Assembly: GCF_001644645.1 (NCBI RefSeq)
Contig: NZ_CP011390.1
Location: forward strand, 5,659,501 to 5,723,500
DNA: 64,000 nucleotides
Direction of reading: 5' to 3'
Source: Flavisolibacter tropicus
GTDB taxonomy: Bacteria; Bacteroidota; Bacteroidia; Chitinophagales; Chitinophagaceae
The translations under genes were made by a program, and so were the position numbers. This document shows, piece by piece, positions 7,975-16,687 of the stretch (positions within the stretch are counted from its first letter, which is position 1; each line of letters begins with the position of its first letter). The notes under the pieces were generated by a model, which made no database searches, was not told the DNA's origin, and worked only from the letters and a program-made list of their open reading frames with translations.

Positions 7975-8745
7975 ATGAAACCAGTATTATTTGAATGGAA
8001 CGGATTGGCGGTCCACTCGTATGGACTAATGATTGCCTTGGGGGTAATACTGGGTGCCTGGTATTTAGAAAAGCAGGGGCAAAAGGAAATAGGCATGACC
8101 TCTAACCAGGTAACGCAATTGATCGTTCTTTTGTTTGCAGCTGCCTTTATTGGCGGAAAGCTGTTTCTCCTCTTTGAGCGCGATCACTTCAAGATCGGCG
8201 ATTTCTTTTCCGGTAGTGGATTTGTCTTTTATGGCTCCTTTATATTGGCTGTGCCGACCATGCTCTGGTTTTTTAAAAAGCACCGATTTCCTGTTTTTCG
8301 CACGCTGGATATAATGGCGGTTACTACCTGCATTGTTCACGCTTTCGGTCGGGTGGGTTGCTTTATGGCGGGTTGTTGTTATGGCAAACCAACTGGAACG
8401 AATTGGGGCGTTGCCTTTACAGATCCGGCCAGTAGTGCCGAGCCGTTACATATCTTATTACACCCGGTACAACTGTATGAAGCAAGTTATATATTACTGG
8501 TAGGCGTGTTTCTATTAGTGATTCGCCAATACTTTAGAAGGTTCTACGGACAATTGTTTTTGACATACCTGCTGCTGTATGCTATTGGAAGATCTGTTTT
8601 AGAGACCTATCGCGGTGACTATGTACGTGGGTATGTGTTTGGGCATGTTTCTAATGCCCAGTTTACGGCTATTTGTATCACCGTTTTTACGACGGTCTTA
8701 TTTACATGGTTGTATCGATCTGGAAGGTTAGTTCGTATAAAGTAA
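7975..8745 (+). CDS. lgt: Prolipoprotein diacylglyceryl transferase
   Basis: Lgt moves diacylglycerol from phosphatidylglycerol onto the lipobox cysteine of prolipoproteins, the first step of lipoprotein maturation in the inner membrane. The 256-residue protein has about seven hydrophobic segments. The signature HAFGRVGCFMAGCCYG starts at H122, and LHPVQLYEA and YLLLYAIGRSVLETYRGD follow. The many lipoproteins in this window are its substrates. A 15-codon ORF starts one base after its stop codon (see 8747). Confidence 0.95.
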   Translation: MKPVLFEWNGLAVHSYGLMIALGVILGAWYLEKQGQKEIGMTSNQVTQLIVLLFAAAFIGGKLFLLFERDHFKIGDFFSGSGFVFYGSFILAVPTMLWFFKKHRFPVFRTLDIMAVTTCIVHAFGRVGCFMAGCCYGKPTGTNWGVAFTDPASSAEPLHILLHPVQLYEASYILLVGVFLLVIRQYFRRFYGQLFLTYLLLYAIGRSVLETYRGDYVRGYVFGHVSNAQFTAICITVFTTVLFTWLYRSGRLVRIK

Positions 8746-8746
8746 A

Positions 8747-8794
8747 ATGGCTAAACCGGGATTTGGGGAGATTAAGGTATGGAAGGAGAATTAG
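8747..8794 (+). pseudogene. Possible start of a four-helix-bundle protein gene (remnant)
   Basis: Starting one base after the lgt stop, 15 codons read MAKPGFGEIKVWKEN and then stop. FGEIKVWKE resembles the N-terminus of four-helix-bundle (S23/intervening-sequence) proteins, which often begin with an F-x-D/E-L-K-V-W motif. The rest of such a gene is absent. Bases 8754-8773 also match, base for base, part of the inverted repeat around the GxxExxY gene at 61 kb, so the match may reflect a shared repeat instead of a gene remnant. Confidence 0.35.
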
Positions 8795-8899
8795 CTAATT
8801 AGCTGATGTGAAGATTAGCTAATGGAGTTGACAGGTTTACAAGTTAAAAAGTTGACAAGGAAGGAGGAATAATGAATGATGAGTGAAGAGTGATGAGGG

Positions 8900-9190
8900 T
8901 TTTGTATCTTTAGAACTCTTCTTTTCAGAGTAATACTAACTCTTCTTATTACACTTTTCTATACTATTTCTTATGGTTTACTGAGATGATAAGGTAGCCT
9001 GATACGAGCCAAGATACGGGTGAGGTAGGGCCGAGATACGGGTGAGATACGGGTGAGATACGGAGTTAAGTAGGCTGCCATACGGAGTAACCTAGTCTTC
9101 CATACGGAGTAACCATGAAGGGACAGAGGCGTAGCCATGAAGGAACTATGGAGTAGCAGGCTAGGTAGATAGGAGGACGAGGCATGTTTA
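8900..9190 (+). repeat. Intergenic array element, copy A
   Basis: This element fills the gap between the convergent genes lgt and the FadL-type porin. A head (8900-9000) contains TTTGTATCTTTAG and a 34-bp core at 8942-8975 that is 33/34 identical to copy B. It is followed by an array of degenerate 11-12-bp units of GATACGGGTGA type (about 9001-9070), then CATACGGAGTAACC units and other TAC-centred short repeats to about 9190. No coding potential was seen. Confidence 0.7.
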
Positions 9191-9244
9191 CAACTCCGAA
9201 AAGTAATTTGGTTAGGACGGCTTATTATCATCTTGTATAGTCAT

Positions 9245-9270
9245 AAAAAAAGGCGCTTTAAGCGCCTTTT
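9245..9270. terminator. Bidirectional terminator
   Basis: AAAAGGCGCTT and AAGCGCCTTTT form an 11-bp stem with A- and T-runs on both sides. It lies between convergent lgt and the porin gene, 26 bases past the porin stop. Confidence 0.85.
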
Positions 9271-9295
9271 CCCGTTTATAAATAAGCCTTGGTTG

Positions 9296-10861
9296 TTAGA
9301 ATTTAAAACCTACCGTTAGCAGCACATTGCCTGCAGTATTTTTAACCTGGGCGCCTTCGTAGGATGCATATTGTAATCGGTAAGGGAAGTTAACATCTTT
9401 ATTGAGACTGTGAACATAGGTTAGATCAATAAAATAACCCTTATCGCGATAGCCAAGGCCGCCACTCAGGTTCAGCTTATGGCCATTTTCGCCTTGATTA
9501 TCTTTATAAGGGTTGCCATAATAAGCTGCACCGGCGCGGAACATAAGGGTGGTAAACTTCAATTCTCCACCCACTTTAAAGTTGAAAGCTCCTTTATAGG
9601 CTTTATCAATGGCCTGGTTCAAGGTTTTCAGGTATGATCCATCTGAAGAGCCGCCGCCTTCTTCTGAATTATCTGTTTTATAGGATGAAGCTTTATAGTT
9701 TACATACTCCACATCAGCCGTTAAAAAACCACGTTGTTTGGTTACATCTTCAATCTCACGAAGTACATAAGACACACTACCCATTACGCGGTAAGGGGTA
9801 ATCAACAAATATTTGTATTCTGCCGGGGCATTATAGGTATAATCAAGTGAATAATCGGTATACACTACATTGTCGCTACGTTCCACATCGGCTGTAACAT
9901 AGGATTGATATTTATCGGTAAGGCTGTAAATAGTAGGTGTGTGAAAAGCCAAACCTACCCGCCAGTATTCAGCTGGCTTGTAAATCAACCCCAACTTAGC
10001 ATTAATACCAGCGCCTTTTGTTGTTGACTGCTCATTAATAATGGCATAGTTAAAATGGTTATTTGGATTCTCCGTAGCATCTGCTTCCGTAAAATTGGAC
10101 GTCTTGTCGTAGTTTAAGAAGGGGATACCAATAGAGCCACCCAGCATCAACTTGTCGTTAAAGTTAGCAGCCAGACCTAGGGCAAACTCATAAATGCCAC
10201 CGCGCGTACGGAGTGTTTGCTCTTGCAATAAGCCTGTACTTACAATATTGGCTGCTCTACTTTGAAACTGGTAGTTGTTTGCCGAGCCACCAGCAACGGT
10301 GTCTAACAAGTAGGCATTGAAAGCCAATGCTCCATTAAAAGGCGTTTGGTTATAGTAATCGGCTAATTGATTAGCGTCTTTGATATTGTTATTCTGGATG
10401 GTTTCTAAGTATTGCTGTGTATAGGATGATTTGGTATTTAACCCTCTATAAAGGAGGTCGCTGTTAAACTTGCCCATTGTATTAAAAGCAATACTAAAGG
10501 CGGTATTACGAACTTTTTTGTTTGGGTTACCGCTTGATCCAGCTACAAAGCCAGTCGTTCCCATGACAAAGTTGTTGTACTTGTCACTTTCTTCTCTGCC
10601 CAGGTAAGTGCTTTTGTTTTTGCCAAATCCATAGCCAGGGGAGAGGACAAAGTCTCCAGTTTTATAAAAAGCTAAACCAGCGGGGTTTACAAAAGTGGCA
10701 GAAAGATCCCCGCCCAATGATGTCATGGCGCCACCAACTGCTTGTTGACGGGCTGTGCCGCTGGGAACGAGCCAGGAAAAGCGTAAGGCATCGGCAGGCT
10801 CTTGTGCCGAAACAGTATATGCTGATGCGATCAGTAAACAGGCAAGCAATTTTCTTTTCAT
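9296..10861 (-). CDS. OmpP1/FadL-type outer membrane protein
   Basis: A 521-residue outer membrane beta-barrel of the FadL/TodX group, which lets hydrophobic compounds through the outer membrane. The chosen start at 10861 gives the signal peptide MKRKLLACLLIASAYTVSAQ; an in-frame start at 10924 would bury it behind 21 residues. The mature N-terminus has the family pattern GTARQQAVGGAMTSLGGDLS and FVNPAGLAFY. Alternating amphipathic strands run to the end, which finishes in KF. The Tyr/Ser-rich lipoprotein gene lies 97 bases upstream on the same strand and may be co-transcribed. Substrate unknown. Confidence 0.85.
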   Translation of the reverse strand: MKRKLLACLLIASAYTVSAQEPADALRFSWLVPSGTARQQAVGGAMTSLGGDLSATFVNPAGLAFYKTGDFVLSPGYGFGKNKSTYLGREESDKYNNFVMGTTGFVAGSSGNPNKKVRNTAFSIAFNTMGKFNSDLLYRGLNTKSSYTQQYLETIQNNNIKDANQLADYYNQTPFNGALAFNAYLLDTVAGGSANNYQFQSRAANIVSTGLLQEQTLRTRGGIYEFALGLAANFNDKLMLGGSIGIPFLNYDKTSNFTEADATENPNNHFNYAIINEQSTTKGAGINAKLGLIYKPAEYWRVGLAFHTPTIYSLTDKYQSYVTADVERSDNVVYTDYSLDYTYNAPAEYKYLLITPYRVMGSVSYVLREIEDVTKQRGFLTADVEYVNYKASSYKTDNSEEGGGSSDGSYLKTLNQAIDKAYKGAFNFKVGGELKFTTLMFRAGAAYYGNPYKDNQGENGHKLNLSGGLGYRDKGYFIDLTYVHSLNKDVNFPYRLQYASYEGAQVKNTAGNVLLTVGFKF

Positions 10862-10958
10862 AAATACGATTTTGCTAGGTAGCAATGAGTTTGAAACAGG
10901 GAACAATGGAATCGTTGTTTTCATCCTACGTTTCTATTGCAATAAGTAATTACAATAA

Positions 10959-11675
10959 CTAAAACTTCCTGGTAGGAGCATTACTACTGGTTTTAGTACC
11001 GCTGCTAGAAGATCCAGACGAAGATGAGGAAGACGATGAACTACTACTTGAGCTCGAGGCTTTTGTTGGCGGGTTACTCCAGCCTCGTTGGGTAGAGCTA
11101 TTATCTGTTCCAAATATGCGTCTTAAATCACTACCTGCATTTCTGGATGGAGTTGTAGTGCCGCGATTTCCATAGTCGTCGTAAGCGCTTGTTTTTGCGT
11201 TTGGTATTTTGGAGTTGTATGTATTATTATTTACCGGGTTATCAAATACGTGCAGGTTATACGTACGTGGGCGGCTGTAAACAGGCGCTTTTGGATTAGC
11301 AATGTAAACGCAAGAACCGTAAGGATTATAGTAGTAATTCCAGTAATTGCGGTAGTCGGAGTAATTAGTATAATATGGGCTGTAATAATTATAACGGTCA
11401 TAGCGGTATGCATACGGGTCGCGATAGTAGTCGTCTAGGTAAGACCAGCGGCTTCGGTTGCGAACCATATAACGTAAGTACCGATCATTTTCATAGTTAT
11501 AGTAGTCGTCATTGCTACGGTAGCGGCTATCATCTTTCTCTTCTACACTTACATATTCCGCTTGAGGACGGGCGGGAGAGTAATAAACATCATCGGGTGT
11601 TTGTCCTGACTTGTAAGCAGCTGTACAACTGCCCAACAAAAGAATTGAAGACAACAGGGGTAAAAATGATTTCAT
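10959..11675 (-). CDS. Tyr-rich lipoprotein with polyserine tract
   Basis: A 238-residue predicted lipoprotein. The start at 11675 (MKSFLPLLSSILLLGSC) puts the lipobox LLGSC at residues 13-17; the ORF's longer start at 11723 is unlikely. Residues 40-120 are very rich in Tyr, Asp, Arg and Asn (DDYYRDPYAYRYDRYNYY). Near the C-terminus a run of 14 serines, a glycine and four more serines follows. The serines use all six codons, so the run is not a simple codon repeat. No domain recognised. The adjacent FadL-type porin suggests an outer membrane role, which is inference. Confidence 0.7.
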   Translation of the reverse strand: MKSFLPLLSSILLLGSCTAAYKSGQTPDDVYYSPARPQAEYVSVEEKDDSRYRSNDDYYNYENDRYLRYMVRNRSRWSYLDDYYRDPYAYRYDRYNYYSPYYTNYSDYRNYWNYYYNPYGSCVYIANPKAPVYSRPRTYNLHVFDNPVNNNTYNSKIPNAKTSAYDDYGNRGTTTPSRNAGSDLRRIFGTDNSSTQRGWSNPPTKASSSSSSSSSSSSSSGSSSSGTKTSSNAPTRKF

Positions 11676-11948
11676 AGTAGATGTTTTAATCGGTTGAGAG
11701 GGATGTGTTACTTTTGCTCGCACGAAAGCAATGCCATCGCCTAGTAAAATTCTGCAATTCGCTGTTAAACAATTGATAAAGATTAGTCATAGATTAATAG
11801 ATGTAAGGCAGAAATCAAAGCATTTTGGATTGTGTCCAAATCTTTAATTTAAAAGAATGACGCTAAAGTGTCATTCGCGGTTGTAAGTGATGATGAATTA
11901 CTTTCGGCTTTCATAAACACAAACAAAAACGTAGAATTAATAAATAAG

Positions 11949-13426
11949 ATGAGTAAAGCAATTACAACAAGACAAGAAGATTATGCGCAGTGGTATAATG
12001 ATTTGATCTTAAGAGGCGGTCTGGCTGATTATTCAGCTGTACGTGGCTGTATGGTGATCAAGCCGTATGGCTTTGCTCTATGGGAAAATATGCGCGATGA
12101 ATTGGACCGCATGTTCAAAGAAACAGGTCATCAGAATGCCTATTTCCCCTTATTTGTACCAAAAAGTTTGTTTGAAGCCGAAGAAAAGAATGCGGAAGGC
12201 TTTGCAAAAGAGTGCGCTGTTGTAACACACTATCGCTTAAAGACTGACCCAAATAATAAAGGCAAATTGATTGTAGATCCGGAGGCAAAGCTGGAAGAAG
12301 AACTGGTGGTTCGTCCTACCAGTGAAGCCATTATCTGGAACACTTATAAAGACTGGATCCAGTCTTACCGTGATCTGCCCATCCTGGTAAACCAATGGGC
12401 AAACGTAGTACGTTGGGAAATGCGTACACGTTTATTCTTACGTACGGCTGAATTTCTGTGGCAGGAAGGTCATACTGCGCACGCTACAGCAGAAGAAGCC
12501 ATTGAGGAGACTACGAAAATGCTGGATGTTTATGCCCACTTTGTGGAAGAATACATGGCGGTGCCTGTAATAAAGGGTGTGAAATCTCCAGCAGAACGTT
12601 TCGCAGGCGCTGAAGATACCTATTGCATTGAAGCCTTAATGCAGGATGGTAAGGCGCTGCAGGCAGGTACATCGCACTTCCTGGGACAAAACTTTGCTAA
12701 GGCCTTTGAGGTAAAATACCTGACCAAAGAAAATAAGCAAGAATATGTTTGGGCTACCAGCTGGGGGTAAGTACCCGCTTAATTGGGGCATTGGTAATGG
12801 CACACAGTGACGATCAGGGATTGGTATTGCCGCCTCGCATTGCTCCATTACAGGTAGTGATTGTTCCTATTTATAAAGGAGACGAGCAACGCGCCGAATT
12901 AGGCGAAAAGGCTAATGAGTTAATTAGCCAGTTAAAAGCTATGGGCATCCGCGTGAAGTATGATGATAATGATAATACACGTCCAGGTTGGAAGTTTGCT
13001 GAATATGAACTGAAAGGGGTACCTGTACGCATTACACTTGGTGCAAGAGATATCCAGAATGGTGTGGTTGAAGTTGCCCGTAGGGATACTAAAGAGAAAA
13101 ACAATGTGTCTTTTGAGAACCTGGCACAGCATATACAGGGCTTGTTAGAAGAGATCCAACAAAATCTGTTCAACCGGGCCAAATCCTTCCGCGACGAACA
13201 TACCACTTCTGTAGATACCTGGGAGGAGTTTGTAAAAGTATTGGATGAAAAAACTGGGTTTGTTGCTGCCCATTGGGATGGAACCGAAGAAACAGAAGCG
13301 GCTATTAAAGAGAAAACTAAGGCAACCATACGTTGCATTCCTTTAAATAACCCGCAAGAGCAAGGCAAGTGTATTCTTACGGGAAAGCCTTCTTCTCAAA
13401 GGGTATTATTTGCCAGGGCTTATTAA
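11949..13426 (+). pseudogene. proS: Prolyl-tRNA synthetase, broken by a frameshift
   Basis: ProS charges tRNA-Pro and is essential. The first part (11949-12770) has the class II motif 2 region [20 protein letters not shown] and ends [12 protein letters not shown]. The second part (frame of 12749-13426) continues exactly where motif 3 should: [20 protein letters not shown], the anticodon-binding domain and the C-terminal FARAY. Joining them with a -1 shift in the G5 run at 12763-12767 gives about 492 residues, the usual length for this ProS type. One missing G (G6 to G5) explains everything, so a sequencing or assembly error is likely. The start at 11949 is preferred over a GTG at 11868. Confidence 0.9.
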
Positions 13427-13456
13427 GCTTTGTGGAAAAGAGTTTAAATTAAAATT

Positions 13457-13487
13457 TGCGCAGCTTTGGCTGCGCATTTATTTTTAT
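13457..13487 (+). terminator. proS terminator
   Basis: TGCGCAGC and GCTGCGCA form a perfect 8-bp stem with loop TTTG, then TTTATTTTTAT. Begins 30 bases after the proS stop. Confidence 0.85.
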
Positions 13488-13508
13488 AAACATCAACAAT
13501 TCAATATT

Positions 13509-13964
13509 ATGGAATACGACCAAACTACGGCTTTATTTAATTTAAACGTTGACACGGTAACAAAGGCGCATCTTTCCGAAACGGCAAAGTGGGCCAGATT
13601 TCTTTCTGTTGTAGGTTTTGTATTATTAGGCTTATTTCTTTTAGGAGGGATAGCTGTTTCGCTTTATTCTGAACGCCCCTTAAATAATTATGGTGGTAAT
13701 GCTGCATTCAGCGCTTATGGTGTAGGAATGTCTTTTATTCTCTTGTTTACTGGTGTGATCTGGTTTTTTCCACTTTTGTTTCTATACCGTTTTGCATCAC
13801 GTATGAAAACAGCTTTAAATGGGAATGATCAAAATGCACTCAATACATCTTTCCAAAATCTAAAGATTTGCTTTAGATATGTGGGGATTATTACAATCAT
13901 CATTTTAGCACTATATGCATTACTCTTGGTATTTGCAATAGTTGGTGTGGCGGCATTCTCATAA
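13509..13964 (+). CDS. DUF5362-family membrane protein
   Basis: A 151-residue protein with three or four hydrophobic segments. The soluble start NLNVDTVTKAHLSETAKWARFL followed at once by a membrane helix is characteristic of DUF5362 proteins in Bacteroidota. Function unknown. The start at 13509 is chosen because the longer ORF from 13410 would read through the proS terminator. Lies alone between two terminators, so it is its own transcription unit. Confidence 0.75.
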   Translation: MEYDQTTALFNLNVDTVTKAHLSETAKWARFLSVVGFVLLGLFLLGGIAVSLYSERPLNNYGGNAAFSAYGVGMSFILLFTGVIWFFPLLFLYRFASRMKTALNGNDQNALNTSFQNLKICFRYVGIITIIILALYALLLVFAIVGVAAFS

Positions 13965-13981
13965 CAGAATCAAGATTAATT

Positions 13982-14011
13982 AAAAAAGCCCCGCATTTAC
14001 GGGGCTTTTTT
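13982..14011. terminator. Bidirectional terminator
   Basis: AAAAAAGCCCCG and CGGGGCTTTTTT form a 12-bp stem around CATTTA. It serves the DUF5362 gene on the plus strand; its right edge overlaps the stop of the convergent RDD gene, which it may also terminate. Confidence 0.9.
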
Positions 14012-14807
14012 AATTAGCAGATAGATAGTTGTAATCTTTCATGAGCACTTCCAGGAAATCAAAAGCGGACATATGGCTTTCAATCTTTAAATGGTTCTTG
14101 ATCTTATCAGCAGCCCGCTCTGCCATGTCATAATCATTTTGTTTTCTGGAGGCATCTAAAATGCCTTTTAATGCATTAATATCCCGGTCGCTCAATTGCA
14201 TGACTTGCGGAAAGGACGGGGTATAGTTATCATTAATATGCAAAAAAATAGTGTCTTGTATATCGGCTTTTTCTTTACTGAGGATCAATAAGGTATGAGC
14301 TAATATATCGCCCAAACGCTGATTCTTTTTAGAAGCATTAACCAATATGATATCAACAATCAGCAAGCAAAAAGCTGCTGCTACTTCCCACATGAAACTG
14401 GTGCTACCGCCAAAGCCTGTAGGGGCATTAATCACAATAACAAGCACCATAATATCTGATGTTCGTATAAACCAGCGAATTATATACTGACTAATGCTGG
14501 GCTTACTGCCATTTTCGCTGATCACACGTAAACCCATAAGGCGTTTGCCTACACTTTGCCCCTTCATTAATATCTCGCTAATAAGATGATAGGCGAGAAT
14601 TGGCAAAATCAGTACTGTTTTAAGTACCGAAAAGGCTTCATAGTAGCGAAAACCCCAATCGAATGAGTCAAGTATTTTAGAAACAATGTAGATGTAAAAG
14701 AACATGACAATAACATCCAATACCCACGCAAAGAGTCGTCGGTGAAATGGAGCCGCTGTAAACTCCAGGTCTATGTTGAAGTTGGTTGCAATGCGTATTG
14801 TAGACAT
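14010..14807 (-). CDS. RDD-family membrane protein
   Basis: A 265-residue protein. Residues 15-175 hold an RDD domain: RRLFAWVLDVIVMFFY gives the first helix with its Arg and Asp, GQSVGKRLMGLRV the conserved loop, and QRLGDILAHT the third signature. The C-terminal 90 residues are soluble and helical. RDD genes commonly sit beside SpoIIM/MoxR/DUF58 clusters in Bacteroidota, and here the gene is divergent from that operon with a 91-base gap, so it probably belongs to the same system. Possible roles in ion or solute transport are not shown by the sequence. Confidence 0.85.
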   Translation of the reverse strand: MSTIRIATNFNIDLEFTAAPFHRRLFAWVLDVIVMFFYIYIVSKILDSFDWGFRYYEAFSVLKTVLILPILAYHLISEILMKGQSVGKRLMGLRVISENGSKPSISQYIIRWFIRTSDIMVLVIVINAPTGFGGSTSFMWEVAAAFCLLIVDIILVNASKKNQRLGDILAHTLLILSKEKADIQDTIFLHINDNYTPSFPQVMQLSDRDINALKGILDASRKQNDYDMAERAADKIKNHLKIESHMSAFDFLEVLMKDYNYLSAN

Positions 14808-14898
14808 ATATGTTCTGCAGATCTAGTAATTATAAAAATAACTCTTGTAGAGTAACCAACCTTAAAAATTACTATTTTCATTTCTCAAGCTTATAAGA

Positions 14899-15882
14899 GT
14901 GCGTGAAGGTTTATTTATAAAAAAGCATAAAGATCGTTGGGAGCGTGTTGAACATGGCTCAGTAACTGATCCTGACCAATTGGCTAAGGACTTTACACAA
15001 TTGGTGGATGATCTGGCTTATGCTAAGACCTTTTACCCAACCAGTAGAGTTACGCATTATATAAATGCATTGGCATCACGCATTTATTTGGGTATTTACC
15101 AAAACCGAAAAGAGCGCTCTAACCGCCTGGTGCATTTTTTCAAATATGATGTGCCTTACACGGTAGGTAAACATCATTCCGTTATGCTTTTTTCCTTGAG
15201 CATCTTTATCCTCTTTGCATCAGTTGGGTTCTTTTCTTCATTGCATGATGATACGTTTGTTCGTCAAGTGTTAGGTGATAGTTACGTAGATATGACCTTG
15301 CAAAATATTGAAGAGGGCAATCCCTTTAATGTATATGCTGATAGTAACCCTTTCTTCATGTTCATACGTATCATGATCAACAACATCATGGTATCGTTCT
15401 TTTATTTTTTCAAAGGAATCCTGTTTGGTGTACCCAGTATTGTGTCATTGGCTAAGGAATCCATGCGCATAGGAGCTTTTGAGCACATGTTCTATACCAA
15501 AGGGTTGGGAGGACAAGCTGTGGTAACTGTTTTACTGCATGGTTTGTTGGAGTTGACAGCAATAATTATTACTTGTGGTGCTGGTGTTGTAATGGGCAAA
15601 AGCTTTTTGTTTGCTGGTACACAAAAGCGTATTGATTCACTAAGGCAAGGCGCTAAAGATGGGGTTAAGATCGTTGTAGGTTTGATGCCCGTTTTTATGG
15701 TAGCGGCCTTTATTGAAGGATTCATTACCCGCTATTATAAAATGCCATTGTTTATGAGTTTGTCAATATTGCTGGTGTGTGGCTTGTTTATCATTTGGTA
15801 CTTTGTATTGTATCCTATAAAATTAGTTCAACAGTCAGCAGCCGAAACTTTAGTTGCAGATAGAAAAACCATTCATGCTTAA
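14899..15882 (+). CDS. SpoIIM/DUF95-family integral membrane protein
   Basis: First gene of the spoIIM-DUF4129-DUF4350-moxR-DUF58 operon. The 327-residue protein starts at GTG 14899 (REGLFIKKHKDRWERVE, the usual start of Bacteroidota members). It has a soluble N-terminus and about five membrane helices, with the family pattern FFKGILFGVPSIVSLAKESMR and LLHGLLELTAIIITCGAG. The family is named after a sporulation protein, but this phylum does not sporulate; the role is probably in envelope remodelling with MoxR. Its stop overlaps the next gene by eight bases. Confidence 0.85.
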   Translation: MREGLFIKKHKDRWERVEHGSVTDPDQLAKDFTQLVDDLAYAKTFYPTSRVTHYINALASRIYLGIYQNRKERSNRLVHFFKYDVPYTVGKHHSVMLFSLSIFILFASVGFFSSLHDDTFVRQVLGDSYVDMTLQNIEEGNPFNVYADSNPFFMFIRIMINNIMVSFFYFFKGILFGVPSIVSLAKESMRIGAFEHMFYTKGLGGQAVVTVLLHGLLELTAIIITCGAGVVMGKSFLFAGTQKRIDSLRQGAKDGVKIVVGLMPVFMVAAFIEGFITRYYKMPLFMSLSILLVCGLFIIWYFVLYPIKLVQQSAAETLVADRKTIHA

Positions 15883-16687
15883 GTTAACGACATATCTCTT
15901 TATATCGCTTTATACACTAGGTGGCCTGCAGGCGCAGGACATTGCTACGGATACGGCTTATGCAGCACCCTCTGGTGACACGGTGGGTTCCATAAAGGAG
16001 ATTTTGGAAGAAGGTGATGATGAAAAGTCATCAGACCAAAGTCAAAAGACATTCAATTTTGATCCTATTTTCCCAATGGACAAAGAAGCTGTTGTTGCCA
16101 GGAAGGTCGATGATAGTACCGTGAATAAAATGCGGAATGACGATAATTTCTGGTATGTCAATCTAGCTCCAAAACGAGAAGAACCAAAGCTTCAGCAAGA
16201 ATCGGCCTTAGAGAAACTGGCTAAACAGAAATGGTTTCGCAATCTTCTTTGGGTTTTAATAGTTGGTGGCTTTGTAGCAGTTTTGATATGGTTCATTGTT
16301 TCCAGTGATATTCAATTATTCAAAAAACAATCTGTTGCTATTATAAATGAAGAGGAAGATGATCTTATTAATCAAAGCATCTTTGACATTTCTTATGACC
16401 ATGAGATACAAAAAGCGATTAACAGTCAAAACTTTCGACTGGCTATCCGGTTGTTGTATTTACAAACATTAAAACGATTGGCTGAAGAAAACATTATACA
16501 ATATAAACAGGAGCGTACAAATAATGATTATGTAATGCAGTTGTATAATACAGGTTATTATAAAGATTTCTTCCAGCTTACGCGTCATTTTGAATACACC
16601 TGGTACGGTCAGTTTGCAGTAGCTCAAACCAGTTTTGATGTCATCAAGTCTGATTTTTATAGTTTTAAACAACGCTTCTTATCGTGA
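15875..16687 (+). CDS. DUF4129 domain-containing membrane protein
   Basis: A 270-residue protein with an N-terminal signal peptide ending around LQAQ, an acidic extracytoplasmic segment, a membrane helix near residues 119-141 (LLWVLIVGGFVAVLIWFIV), and a cytoplasmic helical DUF4129 domain containing FRLAIRLLYLQTLKRLAEEN and FEYTWYGQF. DUF4129 domains pair with MoxR/DUF58 systems. ATG at 15875 overlaps spoIIM by eight bases and the end overlaps the next gene by four (GTGA), so translation is coupled. The longer ORF start at 15854 is disfavoured because it precedes the signal peptide. Confidence 0.82.
   Translation: MLKLTTYLFISLYTLGGLQAQDIATDTAYAAPSGDTVGSIKEILEEGDDEKSSDQSQKTFNFDPIFPMDKEAVVARKVDDSTVNKMRNDDNFWYVNLAPKREEPKLQQESALEKLAKQKWFRNLLWVLIVGGFVAVLIWFIVSSDIQLFKKQSVAIINEEEDDLINQSIFDISYDHEIQKAINSQNFRLAIRLLYLQTLKRLAEENIIQYKQERTNNDYVMQLYNTGYYKDFFQLTRHFEYTWYGQFAVAQTSFDVIKSDFYSFKQRFLS

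Noticed and set aside
9001..9070. CRISPR-like array in copy A
   Set aside because: Units are 11-12 bases and degenerate, with no spacers of constant length and no cas genes.
11709..11716. TACTTTTG as the proS promoter
   Set aside because: Exact motif match but more than 230 bases before the proS start and near the divergent lipoprotein start; too far to assign.
12763..12770. Programmed -1 frameshift in proS
   Set aside because: No X-XXY-YYZ heptamer in the zero frame and no downstream stimulatory hairpin noticed; a missing G in the run is simpler.
12871..13368. 165-codon ORF antisense to proS
   Set aside because: Antisense shadow of the C-terminal part of proS, no domain visible.
14899..15882. 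Sporulation role for the SpoIIM-like gene
   Set aside because: No other sporulation gene is present and the phylum does not sporulate; the family name is historical.
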